A stretch of 64,000 nucleotides of DNA, from NCBI RefSeq assembly GCF_012295575.1, contig NZ_CP051180.1, forward strand, positions 2,108,001-2,172,000, given 5' to 3'. This DNA is from Ferrimonas lipolytica. GTDB lineage: Bacteria > Pseudomonadota > Gammaproteobacteria > Enterobacterales > Shewanellaceae. A program made the translations under genes and the position numbers. Below the pieces are notes generated by a model. That model worked only from the letters and a program-made list of their open reading frames with translations. It did not search any database and was not told the origin of the DNA. How positions within the stretch are numbered: the stretch's first letter is position 1; the number at the start of each line of letters is the position of its first letter. Positions 48,185 to 58,162 of this stretch are shown in pieces.

Positions 48185-48784
48185 ATGATATTGAATCATC
48201 TTTGGGGTTTATACGCGCATCCTAGACAAGAGTGGAAACTGATTGAACGAAGCCATGAAGGCATCTTTTCGAGTCTGATACACATCCTTGTTATTGCTCT
48301 AATTCCAAGTATTTGCACCTATTTTGCCACTGCCCACATTGGTTGGTCTATCGGTGCGGGTGATCCCATCCACTTAACCCGAGAAAGCGCTCAGATGATG
48401 GCAATAGCCATGTACTTCGCTTTAGTCTCAGGCGTATTTGCACTCGCCTATCTCACCCACTGGATGGCAAAAACCTTTGGCGCCAAGCCCCAATTTTCGC
48501 AAGCACTCGAGCTGGCTGCCTACACTGCCACCCCGATGTTTATGATGGGCTTTGCCACGTTATATCCCGTTTTGTGGTTTGTCATGTTGGCAGCATTAGC
48601 GGCCATCGCCTATTCGGTTTATCTGCTCTATTCAGGCGTACCAATCATTATGAATATTCCTGAAGAGCGTGGCTTTATTTACGCTAGCTCCGTTGTTACC
48701 TGTGGCTTAGTACTACTAGTGGGAATAATGGCTTCTTCAGTGATCCTTTGGAGCTATGGCTTCGGCCCGTCCTATATTGGCTAA
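48185..48784 (+). CDS. Yip1-family inner-membrane protein
   Basis: 199 residues with about five membrane spans (SLIHILVIALIPSICTYF, MYFALVSGVFALAYL, AAYTATPMFMMGFATLYPV, VMLAALAAIAYSVYLLY, and a C-terminal span). The N-terminus NHLWGLYAHPRQEWKLIER is the usual YIP1-domain opening in proteobacteria. The role is unknown, perhaps in membrane organisation or transport. AAAGGACGATA gives a good ribosome site. Confidence 0.88.
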   Translation: MILNHLWGLYAHPRQEWKLIERSHEGIFSSLIHILVIALIPSICTYFATAHIGWSIGAGDPIHLTRESAQMMAIAMYFALVSGVFALAYLTHWMAKTFGAKPQFSQALELAAYTATPMFMMGFATLYPVLWFVMLAALAAIAYSVYLLYSGVPIIMNIPEERGFIYASSVVTCGLVLLVGIMASSVILWSYGFGPSYIG

Positions 48785-48795
48785 CCACTAGGCTT

Positions 48796-48876
48796 AATAC
48801 AGCGCTATTTTGGGGTAACTTGGTTAGTCTCAGCTTGCTCAACATCAGCTAAACCAAATGTAGCGCTGGCAGTATT
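48796..48876. other. long imperfect stem-loop after the Yip1 gene
   Basis: Outer arms AATAC.AGCGCTA (48796-48807) and TAGCGCT....GTATT (48861-48876). An inner stem is TTGGTTAG (48820-48827) with CTAAACCAA (48849-48857, one bulge). It folds as a two-part hairpin. It has no T-run, so it may be a structured 3' end, a small RNA, or the trace of an old palindromic element. Confidence 0.35.
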
Positions 48877-48948
48877 TAATGCGTTGATATACCGAACCAA
48901 TGGTTATCGAGCTTACCGCTGCCAATGCAACCTATCCCCATTAAAATA

Positions 48949-49243
48949 GGCTTTGTACCAGCTAAGTATTGTTCTTTCCTGTGCTGTTAAAGCACCGGCT
49001 AGGCTAGTTTTGATGCAAGAGGAAAGCACTACCGCCGTTGCTATTCTGCCGCATTGGAGCAGTCCAGCGAACCGTTTTGGATTGCGACCTAAGGCAAAGG
49101 GGGGGAATTCCAAAGGGAGCGAAGCTCCCCTCTAATGCATACGAGAATGTGCCGTCGCCACCGCGACATCCTCCCCTAAAAGCACCGAAATCGGTAGAGC
49201 CGAAGGCTTGATATAAATCTCAACACTTAACTGTGACACCGCT
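48949..49243 (-). mobile_element. MITE-like element, copy G (reverse orientation)
   Basis: Begins GGCTTTGTACCAGCTAAG and ends CTTAACTGTGACACCGC, so the right tip is slightly degraded. The order of internal landmarks is intact (CACCGGCTAGGC, CTGCCGCATTGGAGC, GCGACCTAAGGC, CGCGACATCCTCCCC). I find no convincing duplicated 8-mer, so it may be older. It lies in the convergent Yip1-purF spacer. Confidence 0.8.
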
Positions 49244-49475
49244 AATCAGTACCTACCAGAAGCGGTAATGGCATCTCAAGCGGTAACCGATATTGGTTTG
49301 CTGGCATCTGTCGTGTTTATCGCTCTGCTTCCATGCAGCTAGAGCCTCTAACACACCAACATTGAGGTAGCACTGGATCGGCAACGCCTCAATTGTAAGT
49401 GACAACAAAAAACCGCCGCGAATTGTCGTTCGCGGCGGTTGCGGTAGCTCTACTAGCGTCTATGACCAAAAGGCA
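49244..49475. other. spacer before the purF 3' end
   Basis: Contains the purF terminator at 49413-49441 and otherwise no gene or repeat that I can support. Confidence 0.5.
49413..49441 (-). terminator. intrinsic terminator of purF
   Basis: AACCGCCGCGAA/TTCGCGGCGGTT, a 12-bp perfect stem with a short loop, then TTTTTT on the minus strand. It lies 35-63 bases beyond the stop codon. Confidence 0.8.
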
Positions 49476-50990
49476 TTATGGGTGACAAACGTTATGGATC
49501 TCTAGATTGCTACTCTGCTCACCGGCCTTAGCAGTCTTGGCATTGTCATTACGAGACTCATTCAGCTTATCCAGATAATTCTGATCCACATCAGCCGTAA
49601 CGTAGCGACCACTAAATACCGAAGTTTCAAAGTGAGCAATGCTTGGGTTTCCTTCACGGACCGCCGCTTCTAAATCATCGATATCTTGGAAAATCAGCCC
49701 ATCGGCGCCGATCTGACGACGAATCTCTTCAACATCGCGGCCATGTGCGATCAGTTCATTCGGACTCGGCATATCGATACCATAGACGTTAGGGAAGCGG
49801 ATCTCTGGTGCCGCTGACGCAAAGTAAACCTTCTTAGCTCCAGCATCGCGGGCCATCTCGATGATCTGCTCAGAAGTAGTACCACGCACAATTGAATCGT
49901 CTACCAGCAATACATTCTTGCCCTTAAATTCAACATTGATGGCATTAAGCTTGCGGCGAACGGATTTCTTCCTCTCAATCTGACCCGGCATAATGAAGGT
50001 ACGCCCAATGTAACGGTTCTTAACGAAGCCTTGGCGATACGGTAGGTCCAGTTCGTTGGCGATCTGCAAAGCGATATCGCACGAGGTTTCTGGAATTGGG
50101 ATAACCACATCGATGTCATTATCTTCCCACTCACGCTTTAACTTAGCACCAAGCTTGCGGCCCATGTTGACACGGCTGCCGTATACCGAGATGCCGTCAA
50201 TGGTTGAATCTGGGCGAGCAAAGTACACGTATTCAAAGATACACGGCACATGTTGTGGCTTGTGTGCGCACTGCTCGGTAAACAGATTGCCATCAAAATC
50301 GATAAATACTGCTTCACCTGGCGCTACATCGCGCATGGTTTCAAAGCCAGAAGCATCAAGTGCAACCGACTCAGACGCTACCATGTACTCGGTGCCTGCG
50401 GCAGTAACTTTTCGGCCCAATACCAGTGGACGAATACCAAATGGGTCGCGAAATGCCACCATGCCGATGCCGATAATCAACGCAACAGAAGCATAAGCGC
50501 CACGCACCTGCTCGTTAAGCTTGGTGACCGCGGTAAAGATCTGACTCGGTGACAACGTTAAGGTGTCGAATTTTTGCAGTTCATGAGCCAGCACATTTAG
50601 CATCAGTTCAGAATCAGAGCTGGTGTTGATGTGACGACGCATCACTGCCATCGATTCAATCAACTCATGGTAGTTCGTAAGATTACCGTTGTGAGCTAAA
50701 GAGATCCCAAACGGTGAGTTTACATAGAAAGGCTGAGCTTCTGAGGAGCTGGCGCTACCGGCCGTTGGGTAACGTACATGGCCAAGGCCAGTGTTACCTT
50801 GTAGACGGTGCATATGTTTAATTTCAAACACATCCTTAACCAGTCCATTGGCTTTTCGTAATCGAAACGCTTGGTCATCAACGGTTACGATACCTGCCGC
50901 GTCTTGGCCGCGGTGTTGTAAAACGGTCAGGGCATCATAGATCAGCTGATTGACCGGGGCGTGTCCAACAATCCCGACAATACCACACAT
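49476..50990 (-). CDS. purF: amidophosphoribosyltransferase
   Basis: 504 residues. The N-terminal nucleophile Cys2 ([10 protein letters not shown]) makes the glutaminase domain. The phosphoribosyltransferase domain has the PRPP loop [15 protein letters not shown]. It performs the first step of purine synthesis. It follows cvpA on the minus strand, as in E. coli. A hairpin at 51050-51070 lies in the spacer. Confidence 0.97.
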   Translation of the reverse strand: MCGIVGIVGHAPVNQLIYDALTVLQHRGQDAAGIVTVDDQAFRLRKANGLVKDVFEIKHMHRLQGNTGLGHVRYPTAGSASSSEAQPFYVNSPFGISLAHNGNLTNYHELIESMAVMRRHINTSSDSELMLNVLAHELQKFDTLTLSPSQIFTAVTKLNEQVRGAYASVALIIGIGMVAFRDPFGIRPLVLGRKVTAAGTEYMVASESVALDASGFETMRDVAPGEAVFIDFDGNLFTEQCAHKPQHVPCIFEYVYFARPDSTIDGISVYGSRVNMGRKLGAKLKREWEDNDIDVVIPIPETSCDIALQIANELDLPYRQGFVKNRYIGRTFIMPGQIERKKSVRRKLNAINVEFKGKNVLLVDDSIVRGTTSEQIIEMARDAGAKKVYFASAAPEIRFPNVYGIDMPSPNELIAHGRDVEEIRRQIGADGLIFQDIDDLEAAVREGNPSIAHFETSVFSGRYVTADVDQNYLDKLNESRNDNAKTAKAGEQSSNLEIHNVCHP

Positions 50991-51049
50991 GTTAGAGAGT
51001 CCTCACAAAGGTCGATGTTCTATTTAGGGTTTTTCTTATAGGTATAAAT

Positions 51050-51070
51050 AAGGCAGGTTAAACCTGCCTT
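51050..51070 (-). terminator. weak hairpin between cvpA and purF
   Basis: AAGGCAGGTT/AACCTGCCTT over the cvpA stop codon, followed by ATTTATAC rather than a full T-tract. It may attenuate expression of purF. Confidence 0.4.
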
Positions 51071-51549
51071 GTGATGAAACTGGATGATTGTTCAATGTGT
51101 TCGAAAAACCATTGAATAACCACTTTGAACTCTGGGATTAGGGTTGAGTCTGTCCACCAATCTGAATCCGATAAGCCGGTAAAGGTATCAAGGAAAAACA
51201 GCACAGCTGCAACGACGAGAATGCCGCGCAGGCCACCAAAGCAGGCACCTAATAATCTATCGGTACCCGATAACCCGGTTTTATCCACTAACTGTCCAAT
51301 CAGGTAGTTAACCAAGGCACCAATAATGAGGGTGGCGATAAACAGGATAGCCGCGGCTGCGCCTAAACGAATGGTGTCATCACTTATCTGGGTTAAATAG
51401 ACCGCCAGATCTTCGTAGAAGCTGCTCGCAATGAAGAAGGCACCAATCCAAACCACTAAAGACATCGCTTCACGAGCGAAGCCTCGGATCAGGCTGATAA
51501 GAATGGATAGGCCAATAATAGCCATGATGGTGTAGTCAATCCAAAGCAT
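51058..51549 (-). CDS. cvpA: CvpA family inner-membrane protein
   Basis: 163 residues with four predicted spans (IDYTIMAIIGLSILISLIRG, SLVVWIGAFFIASSF, AAAILFIATLIIGALVNYLIG, GILVVAAVLFFLD). The conserved LLGACFGGLRG segment links spans three and four. It is needed for colicin V export in E. coli and contributes to envelope integrity. It sits before purF in the usual order. Confidence 0.93.
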   Translation of the reverse strand: MLWIDYTIMAIIGLSILISLIRGFAREAMSLVVWIGAFFIASSFYEDLAVYLTQISDDTIRLGAAAAILFIATLIIGALVNYLIGQLVDKTGLSGTDRLLGACFGGLRGILVVAAVLFFLDTFTGLSDSDWWTDSTLIPEFKVVIQWFFEHIEQSSSFITRQV

Positions 51550-51620
51550 GGGAGCAGTTCAGTCCTTTATTTTTGGGCGCGATTTTAGCAAACCCGTAGG
51601 GTATTAACACCCCTAATAAA

Positions 51621-51640
51621 AAGCTCGCAAATGCGAGCTT
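51621..51640 (-). terminator. terminator overlapping the dedD stop codon
   Basis: AAGCTCGC/GCGAGCTT with an AAAT loop, followed on the minus strand by TTTATT. Confidence 0.6.
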
Positions 51641-52205
51641 AAAGTTGAAGCGGGTCGTAGGCAACTACGGTGCCAGACATCTTCATTTTCTTAACCAGAT
51701 CGGTTCTTAGGGTTTCTACCCGTTGTTTATCTATCTCTGGACCAACAAATACTACCGTTAGCGCGCCATCAATAGGCTTGGCCGGAATGGTATAAGTTGG
51801 GTATTTCTGCTGCCGCAGCTTAGCAACCAGTCGTTTAACATTGTCGGCATTCTGGAAGCTACCCATACGGACACTCCAACCCGCTTTAACCGACGTTGAC
51901 TTAGGTTTGGTATTGGTTGCCTTAGCGACCTTCTTGTCAACCTTCAACGCCTCTACCTTTGCTACAGTTTGCACTGCAGCTGCTATCTCCGCGTCTGACT
52001 CAATCTCCCAACTTGGCTTGGTTAGCTCCTGAATCGGCTCAACCGACTCCACTTCCACGACTTCAACCGAAGGTCGCAGCGGGATAGTGGCAAACTGTTG
52101 CTCCAATGTGGCTTTTTCGCCATCAAGGATCTCCGGCAATACTAGTACGGCAACGGCAACTAACACCACTGTCCCTACTAGACGATTATGAAACGCACTC
52201 GCCAC
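51639..52205 (-). CDS. dedD: DedD-like SPOR-domain cell-division protein
   Basis: 188 residues from a GTG at 52205. AAGGAG sits eight bases ahead, and the start gives MASAFHNRLVGT, the family N-terminus. The longer TTG frame overlaps folC needlessly. A membrane span (LVGTVVLVAVAVLVLPEIL) is followed by a linker and a C-terminal SPOR domain (GWSVRMGSFQNADNVKRLVAKLR, ...VVFVGPEIDKQRVE) that binds denuded septal peptidoglycan. It lies two bases after folC. Confidence 0.92.
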   Translation of the reverse strand: MASAFHNRLVGTVVLVAVAVLVLPEILDGEKATLEQQFATIPLRPSVEVVEVESVEPIQELTKPSWEIESDAEIAAAVQTVAKVEALKVDKKVAKATNTKPKSTSVKAGWSVRMGSFQNADNVKRLVAKLRQQKYPTYTIPAKPIDGALTVVFVGPEIDKQRVETLRTDLVKKMKMSGTVVAYDPLQL

Positions 52206-52207
52206 CG

Positions 52208-53452
52208 TTATCTCCTTTGACGCCAATACTGCTTTGCTTGTGCCACAGTGTAAAAGGAGCCGAACAAAATCACCAGATCAGTGGCCGACGCATTTTCAAT
52301 GGCATGCTTAAAAGCAGCAGCAACCGAATCAAAACAATCGGCTTGCGGAAGTAGCTGTTGCATCGTTTCAGCGTTTGCCGCGCGAGCAACGTTTAGCGGC
52401 GCTATCAGCCATTGATCAACCAACGGCAGTAACGGGGCAATGCTGTTTTCCATGTCTTTATCACCGAGCATTGAGCAAACAGCGATAATTTTAGTCGCAG
52501 ACTGCTGTGCCAACCAAGTAGCCAAATAGCGTGCTGCTTGCGGATTATGAGCCACATCGATAACGATATTTTTAGCCAGTGACTCCAACCGCCCAGGAAC
52601 AGATACCTGCTCCAATGCAGACACTATCGCTGCGTCACTAACATTTAGCGGCAACAGCTGCAGTGCAGCAATCACTGCGCCGGCGTTATCCACTGGGATC
52701 TGAGGCAGCGGCAATCCATTGCACTCCATGTTACCCATGCGGAAACACCATGAAGAGTCGGCAACTTCAACGCTAAAGTCGTCATTACGACAAACTAGAT
52801 TAGCTCTGAGTTGGCGGGCTTGGGCTAATAGCGTTAGTGGAGGGTTGGGATCGCCACACACCGCGGGTTTGTTGGCGCGCATAATGCCCCCCTTCTCCAC
52901 CGCAACCAATTCACGGGTATCGCCAAGATAATCTTGGTGATCAAGATCGATGGTGGTGATAAGTGCTAGATCCGCATCAATGACATTGGTTGCATCAAGA
53001 CGACCACCAAGCCCAACTTCAAGCAGCACCACATCGGGTCTATGTTGCGCAAATAACCACAGCGCTCCTAGGGCCGAATACTCAAAGAAAGTTAAGCTAA
53101 CATCTGCCTGTGCCGCTGCTATGGCGGTAAAGGCATCTACATGGGATTGATCGCTTAGCTCGTTACCATCAATACGGACTCGCTCACGATAGTGCTCAAT
53201 GTGAGGAGAACTGAATACACCAACTCGATAACCCGCATTGGTGAGGATCTGTTCCAGCAAAGCACAACTGGTGCCTTTGCCGTTGGTACCGGCAACGGTA
53301 ATAACGGTGCTATCTGGCAGAGCCGTTAAGTTAAGCTGGCTAGCGACTTGTCTTAAGCGGGTTAGCCCAAGATCAATTTCGGAAGGGTGAAGCGATAGAA
53401 TATGTTCCAACCACTCCGCAAGGGAGTGGTTGGCAGTAAGCCGTTGGCTCAT
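52208..53452 (-). CDS. folC: folylpolyglutamate/dihydrofolate synthase
   Basis: 414 residues. The P-loop is [18 protein letters not shown] (~50-67), and [24 protein letters not shown] and [16 protein letters not shown] are standard Mur-ligase-type motifs. It adds glutamates to folates. The start overlaps the accD stop by four bases (ATGA). Confidence 0.95.
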   Translation of the reverse strand: MSQRLTANHSLAEWLEHILSLHPSEIDLGLTRLRQVASQLNLTALPDSTVITVAGTNGKGTSCALLEQILTNAGYRVGVFSSPHIEHYRERVRIDGNELSDQSHVDAFTAIAAAQADVSLTFFEYSALGALWLFAQHRPDVVLLEVGLGGRLDATNVIDADLALITTIDLDHQDYLGDTRELVAVEKGGIMRANKPAVCGDPNPPLTLLAQARQLRANLVCRNDDFSVEVADSSWCFRMGNMECNGLPLPQIPVDNAGAVIAALQLLPLNVSDAAIVSALEQVSVPGRLESLAKNIVIDVAHNPQAARYLATWLAQQSATKIIAVCSMLGDKDMENSIAPLLPLVDQWLIAPLNVARAANAETMQQLLPQADCFDSVAAAFKHAIENASATDLVILFGSFYTVAQAKQYWRQRR

Positions 53453-54381
53453 TGCTGAGGCTTCTCAACGTCTTCAATAATAGGTTCAACTACGTCATCT
53501 AAACTATCTTGCTCATCGGTGCCGTCGGTTGCCAATTTATGAGTGAACTTAGCCAGCAAACGCGCTAAGGTGTCGCGCATTTCGCGGCGGTCGACAATCA
53601 TGTCGATAGCCCCTTTTTCCAGCAAAAATTCACTGCGCTGGAACCCTTCTGGTAACTTTTCTCGCACGGTTTGTTCAATCACCCGTGGGCCAGCGAAACC
53701 GATCAAAGCTTTCGGTTCTGCGATGTTCAGATCACCCAGCATCGCCAAACTAGCAGATACACCACCCATGGTTGGATCGGTCAACACCGAGATATAGGGG
53801 ATGCCGCGATCGCGCATTTTCGCAAGTGCTGCTGAGGTTTTTGCCATCTGCATCAACGAGAACAACGCTTCTTGCATCCGCGCGCCGCCGCTGGCTGAGA
53901 AGCAGATCAGTGGGATGTTCTCTTGCAGAGCCACATCAACCGCTCGAACGAAACGGGCACCAACAACCGAAGCCATTGAACCGCCCATAAAGCTAAATTC
54001 AAACGAAACCGCGACAACCGGCATGCCTTTTAGATCACCACGCATGGCGATCAGAGCATCTTTTTCGCCACTGCTTTTGGTTGCTTGGCTGATGCGATCT
54101 TTATACTTCTTTGAATCTTTAAACTTCAGCTTATCTTGCGGTTCAAGCTCTTCACCTAATTCGCTGCTGGTGTCGTTATCGAGCAGTTGTAGCAAACGCT
54201 CGCGAGCGTTGATGCGCATGTGGTTGTCACACTTAGGACAAACCTCAAGGTTGCGCGCTAACTCAGCGCGATACAAAATCTGGTCACACTCGGTGCACTT
54301 GCTCCAAACCCCTTCCGGTACGCTTCGGCGTCGATCGGAAACCGCTTGGCTTTTCGGCAATATTTTAGTTAACCAACTCAT
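53449..54381 (-). CDS. accD: acetyl-CoA carboxylase carboxyltransferase subunit beta
   Basis: 310 residues. A C4 zinc ribbon ([12 protein letters not shown] and [11 protein letters not shown], residues ~27-53) is followed by the crotonase-fold carboxyltransferase domain with [20 protein letters not shown] and [17 protein letters not shown]. It makes malonyl-CoA with AccA. The acidic C-terminal tail ([18 protein letters not shown]) is a natural extension. It is followed by folC. Confidence 0.96.
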   Translation of the reverse strand: MSWLTKILPKSQAVSDRRRSVPEGVWSKCTECDQILYRAELARNLEVCPKCDNHMRINARERLLQLLDNDTSSELGEELEPQDKLKFKDSKKYKDRISQATKSSGEKDALIAMRGDLKGMPVVAVSFEFSFMGGSMASVVGARFVRAVDVALQENIPLICFSASGGARMQEALFSLMQMAKTSAALAKMRDRGIPYISVLTDPTMGGVSASLAMLGDLNIAEPKALIGFAGPRVIEQTVREKLPEGFQRSEFLLEKGAIDMIVDRREMRDTLARLLAKFTHKLATDGTDEQDSLDDVVEPIIEDVEKPQQ

Positions 54382-54595
54382 TTTGGCCTTGTCTCCATCT
54401 GGGCAATAGGGACCATGTTTACGTTTTTATTCGTAAGGTAGGGCAAAGTCACTACCAAGTTCATGGCCTTGCAGGCGAGATTCTGTCAACTACGACAGGG
54501 AATAACGGTCATTAAACCACAAGCTACTAAGGGCTTCTAACGAAAACTGGTCGTACCCGCCGTTTTGCACAGGTTCGCCACCAGTTCGTAGCAAA

Positions 54596-55390
54596 TTAAC
54601 GCAAACTATCTGGTAGGAATAAAGGACCGGGGGTGCTTTTCGGAATATTGAACTCAGCAGGGTAATCCACCTCAACCAAGTACAGTCCTTCCGCCTTCGC
54701 GGTTGCTCCAGCAATGTTCCGGTCTTTGGCAGCCAACAATTCAGCAATCCACTCAACCGGCTTATTGCCCATGCCCACTTCCAGCAATGAGCCTACGATA
54801 TTACGCACCATATGATGAACAAAGGCATTGGCCTTAATATCCACCACGATGTACTCACCGAAGCGATCTACATGGATATGATGCACGTTGCGCCATGGGC
54901 TATGGGATTGACACTGGATCGCGCGAAATGAGGTGAAATCGTTCTCTCCCAACAACGCTTGCCCGGCCAACTCCATCCGTTTTTCATCCAGTTGATGATA
55001 GTAATGACTTACTCCATGACGGAGGATTCCCGGGCGCAGGCGGTGATTGTAAATAACGTAGCGATAACGTCGGGCAGTAGCGCTAAAGCGAGCGTGGAAG
55101 TCATCACTTACTGGCTGTGCCCAACGCACGGCGATATTGTCTGGTAGGTTGGCGTTGGCGCCTAGAGTCCACGCAGCCGGACGACGATCAAACTGTGCAT
55201 CAAAGTGAACCACTTGGCCTGTACCATGAACACCCGCATCCGTTCGACCTGCACACAACACATCAACAGGATGGTTAGCCACCTTGGCTAATGCCTCTTC
55301 CAGCTTCTGCTGCACCCCGATCACTTCACGTTGTTTTTGCCAACCGAAGTAGCCGTGTCCATCGTATTCAATGCCCAAAGCAATGCGCAT
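54596..55390 (-). CDS. truA: tRNA pseudouridine(38-40) synthase
   Basis: 264 residues from the ATG at 55390, which has AAGAGG ahead; a longer frame adds 24 unlikely residues. The motif [20 protein letters not shown] opens the protein. The catalytic Asp is in [15 protein letters not shown], and [17 protein letters not shown] is characteristic. It modifies U38-U40 in tRNAs. The 214-base spacer to accD has no gene. Confidence 0.96.
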   Translation of the reverse strand: MRIALGIEYDGHGYFGWQKQREVIGVQQKLEEALAKVANHPVDVLCAGRTDAGVHGTGQVVHFDAQFDRRPAAWTLGANANLPDNIAVRWAQPVSDDFHARFSATARRYRYVIYNHRLRPGILRHGVSHYYHQLDEKRMELAGQALLGENDFTSFRAIQCQSHSPWRNVHHIHVDRFGEYIVVDIKANAFVHHMVRNIVGSLLEVGMGNKPVEWIAELLAAKDRNIAGATAKAEGLYLVEVDYPAEFNIPKSTPGPLFLPDSLR

Positions 55391-55514
55391 GTGTTCACCT
55401 CTTAAAAAATCTAGGCGCGGAGTATACCAAATCTTAGCTTGACGTGGAGTAAGCCAAACCAACGAAAACGGCGACCTTTAAGGTCGCCGTTAGAATTACT
55501 TAGCTGGTTAGCTC

Positions 55515-57065
55515 TTACAGCTGTTTTAGCAAGCTGTCCGCTTCATTACGCTGCGCCTCATTACCTTCCGTTTTAACCTCTTTCAGCAATGCTTTGGCAC
55601 TATCGACATCTTCAATCTCAATATAGGCTCGAGCCAAATCGAGTTTGGCGCTATAGCCACCATCATCACTGAGAGGATCAGATGCTGGGGCAATGGTGTC
55701 GGCTTCGGTATCGGACATCGACATACCTGGGCTGTTCTCACTTTCAGCCAGCAGCTTATCAATATCGATAAATTCATCATCACCGAAGGCAGAGTTATTA
55801 TCTGCCTTTGGTGGTTCTGACGCCGCCGAAATCTCTGCAGTTGACTCAGCCAATGCTTGCTCAAAGTCGCTATTGTCGCCGTATATCGCTTCCGATTCTG
55901 CGTTGGCCGCGTTCAGCTCTTCATCCTTAAGCAGATCATCCAACGACATCACGTCATTATCTTCATCTACAGATTGTTCTGACTCTGCCAAAGAGGTCGC
56001 CGTTGGCATCACTGGGGCGGGCGTAGACTCAGCTACTGCTTGAGTTTGAACTACCGGTGAAACCGGCTCTGGCACCATCTCAGTTAATGGATCTAACGGA
56101 GTTGAGATAGGCTTGATCATCTCACCATCCTGGATTGGATTAGGCGAAATAGGACGATGGCGGCGACGCATCACAAACCACAATAGGCCAATGATTAACA
56201 ATATACTCAATGGCCCAATGGTCACTAACGCTAAGGTATTTTCACCGAGACTTTGCCAGAACGACGGAACAGGCTCCTGTTCAGGCTCATTAACTACAGG
56301 GCTGTTGGTTACGGCTTTAGGCAGAGGCTCAAAGCGCTGTGCATCAAGCTCCTCCTCAAGCATCCGATTAACCGATTGTTGATCATCCAATGCGATTTGC
56401 AGCACTGACAACTCTTGCGATAGCTGCTGTAACTGGCGTTGCAATATCGCGTTTTGTTCAACCATCAACGCCATCTGTGCGGCATTAGCATCGAGCTCAG
56501 CGCGCAGATTTTGTAGCTGCAGCACTGTATCTTTTTGACTGTCTAAATCATTAGCTAGACGCTTGTTCTCTTGCTGAAGTTGCGCCAGTTGCTGCTCAGT
56601 GTTACCCGCCGGCTCTGCGGCGGCTTCAATCTGCTTAACTGGAAGCGCTACCGGCTTAGCTGGTTTTACCTCATCGGTTGGCACCCAATTGGAATCGTGG
56701 TTCTTCGCTTGTTGTTTCGCCTCGCTGGCGGGATAACCCATCATCACATCACGGGTTGGTATCGTGAGCACATGATTACGTTCAAGCGAGTTAAAGTTTT
56801 CGGAAGTAAAGGCGTGAGTGTTCGCGTCAAATAACGCCTGCATCACTTGATACACGGTTACCTGTGTATCCGGACGCACCTTAGTCGCAATGCGCCATAA
56901 CGTATCGTTTCGTGTAGTTGGGCCATATTGACCTAGGGCTTGTTTTTCTACCTGTACCTTACCGTCCGGCCCAGACAACAACAGTGTCTGCGCTGGCGCA
57001 ACGGCAGAAAACAGCATGCCAGATAATAACAAGGCGCGAGTCGCGCAACGACAAAGATGACTCAT
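55515..57065 (-). CDS. fimV: FimV/HubP-like polar landmark protein
   Basis: 516 residues with a signal peptide (LLLSGMLFSAVAPAQ). The LysM-like FimV N-terminal domain is at ~45-115 (YGPTTRNDTLWRIATKVRPD, TVYQVMQALFDANTHAF). A coiled coil follows at ~155-235, then a membrane span near 275-296 (VTIGPLSILLIIGLLWFVM). A long acidic cytoplasmic tail ends in the conserved C-terminal helical domain (AKLDLARAYIEIEDVDSAKALLKEV). Homologues mark the pole and recruit motility and chemotaxis partners. It is shorter than the ~1000-residue forms of some Shewanella/Vibrio species because the acidic repeats are few. Confidence 0.9.
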   Translation of the reverse strand: MSHLCRCATRALLLSGMLFSAVAPAQTLLLSGPDGKVQVEKQALGQYGPTTRNDTLWRIATKVRPDTQVTVYQVMQALFDANTHAFTSENFNSLERNHVLTIPTRDVMMGYPASEAKQQAKNHDSNWVPTDEVKPAKPVALPVKQIEAAAEPAGNTEQQLAQLQQENKRLANDLDSQKDTVLQLQNLRAELDANAAQMALMVEQNAILQRQLQQLSQELSVLQIALDDQQSVNRMLEEELDAQRFEPLPKAVTNSPVVNEPEQEPVPSFWQSLGENTLALVTIGPLSILLIIGLLWFVMRRRHRPISPNPIQDGEMIKPISTPLDPLTEMVPEPVSPVVQTQAVAESTPAPVMPTATSLAESEQSVDEDNDVMSLDDLLKDEELNAANAESEAIYGDNSDFEQALAESTAEISAASEPPKADNNSAFGDDEFIDIDKLLAESENSPGMSMSDTEADTIAPASDPLSDDGGYSAKLDLARAYIEIEDVDSAKALLKEVKTEGNEAQRNEADSLLKQL

Positions 57066-57138
57066 TGGATATCTATTCCACAGTAAAACAGGGGGCAGAG
57101 CCCCCCTGTTAATTCCTTTTTAGCTTAGATTCAGCATA

Positions 57139-58149
57139 TTACAGATAGTCGCGGATAAGAAGCTCTGCAATCTGTACTGAGTTTAATGCGGCACCTTTGC
57201 GAATGTTGTCGGCCACAACCCATAGGTTCAGATCGTATGGACGAGCTAGATCTTGGCGAACACGGCCAACGTAGACGTCGTCATTGCCCTGAGCATTACC
57301 AAATGGGGTTGGGTAATCCTCATCATCGGCCATCAAGGTGATGCCTTCGGCTTGCTCAAGCAGAGATTTCGCTTCATCCGCCGAGGTTGGCTGGCGTGTC
57401 TCGATATGAATGGCTTCAGCGTGACCGTAGAAAACCGGTACCCGAACAGCAGTGGCATTAACCTGAATGGATAAATCACCGAAGATCTTTTGAGTTTCCC
57501 AGACCATCTTCATCTCTTCGCGAGTAAAGCCGTTGTCCATGAACTGGTCAATCTTTGGTAATACGTTAAAAGCAATCTGATGCTCAAAAACGTTAGCTTC
57601 CGCTTGCTGTGCATTCAACAACTGACTGCATTGCTTAGCTAACTCTTCGATGGCACTGCGGCCTGCGCCAGAAACTGACTGGTAGGTCGCCACATTGATG
57701 CGGTCGATGCCGTAGTGATCGTGCAACGGCTTAAGCGCGACCACCATTTGAATGGTGGAGCAGTTAGGGTTGGCAATAATATTACGGTTACGGAACTCCG
57801 CCAGTGCACCAGGGTTAACCTCTGGCACCACTAATGGGATCTCTGGATCGTTGCGGAAATGACTGGTGTTATCGATAACCACACAACCGGCATCAGCAGC
57901 TATGGGAGCCCACTTCTCGGATACACTGCCACCGGCACTGAATAACGCAATCTCAACTTCATTCCAGTCGAAACTTTCTACGTCAATCACATCCAGCGTT
58001 TCCCCGTTAAAGCTAACGGTTTTACCAACGCTATTGCTGCTGGCCAGCGGGATAAGTTTGGCAACCGGAAATTCGCGCTGCTCTAAAATCTCTATCATTG
58101 TTTGGCCCACTGCTCCAGTGGCGCCTAAAACCGCGATGTTATATGCCAT
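57139..58149 (-). CDS. asd: aspartate-semialdehyde dehydrogenase
   Basis: 336 residues. N-terminal NADP motif VLGATGAVGQTMIEIL, then SAGGSVSEKWAP and DNTSHFRNDPEIPLVVPEVN. The active-site Cys is in NPNCSTIQMV, and HAEAIHIET carries the substrate-binding His. The intact catalytic Cys suggests a true enzyme of the Asd2 type rather than the inactive Usg homologue. It makes aspartate semialdehyde for Lys, Met and Thr. It lies between pdxB and fimV on the minus strand. Confidence 0.95.
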   Translation of the reverse strand: MAYNIAVLGATGAVGQTMIEILEQREFPVAKLIPLASSNSVGKTVSFNGETLDVIDVESFDWNEVEIALFSAGGSVSEKWAPIAADAGCVVIDNTSHFRNDPEIPLVVPEVNPGALAEFRNRNIIANPNCSTIQMVVALKPLHDHYGIDRINVATYQSVSGAGRSAIEELAKQCSQLLNAQQAEANVFEHQIAFNVLPKIDQFMDNGFTREEMKMVWETQKIFGDLSIQVNATAVRVPVFYGHAEAIHIETRQPTSADEAKSLLEQAEGITLMADDEDYPTPFGNAQGNDDVYVGRVRQDLARPYDLNLWVVADNIRKGAALNSVQIAELLIRDYL

Positions 58150-58162
58150 GATTGACGTTCTC

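Noticed and set aside
51550-51638. Possible PurR box before cvpA-purF (a GTTTGC half-site)
   Set aside because: Only half of the expected palindrome is seen; not enough to call.
54490-54756. 88-codon minus-strand frame overlapping the truA 3' end
   Set aside because: It overlaps truA in another frame and has no recognisable domain.
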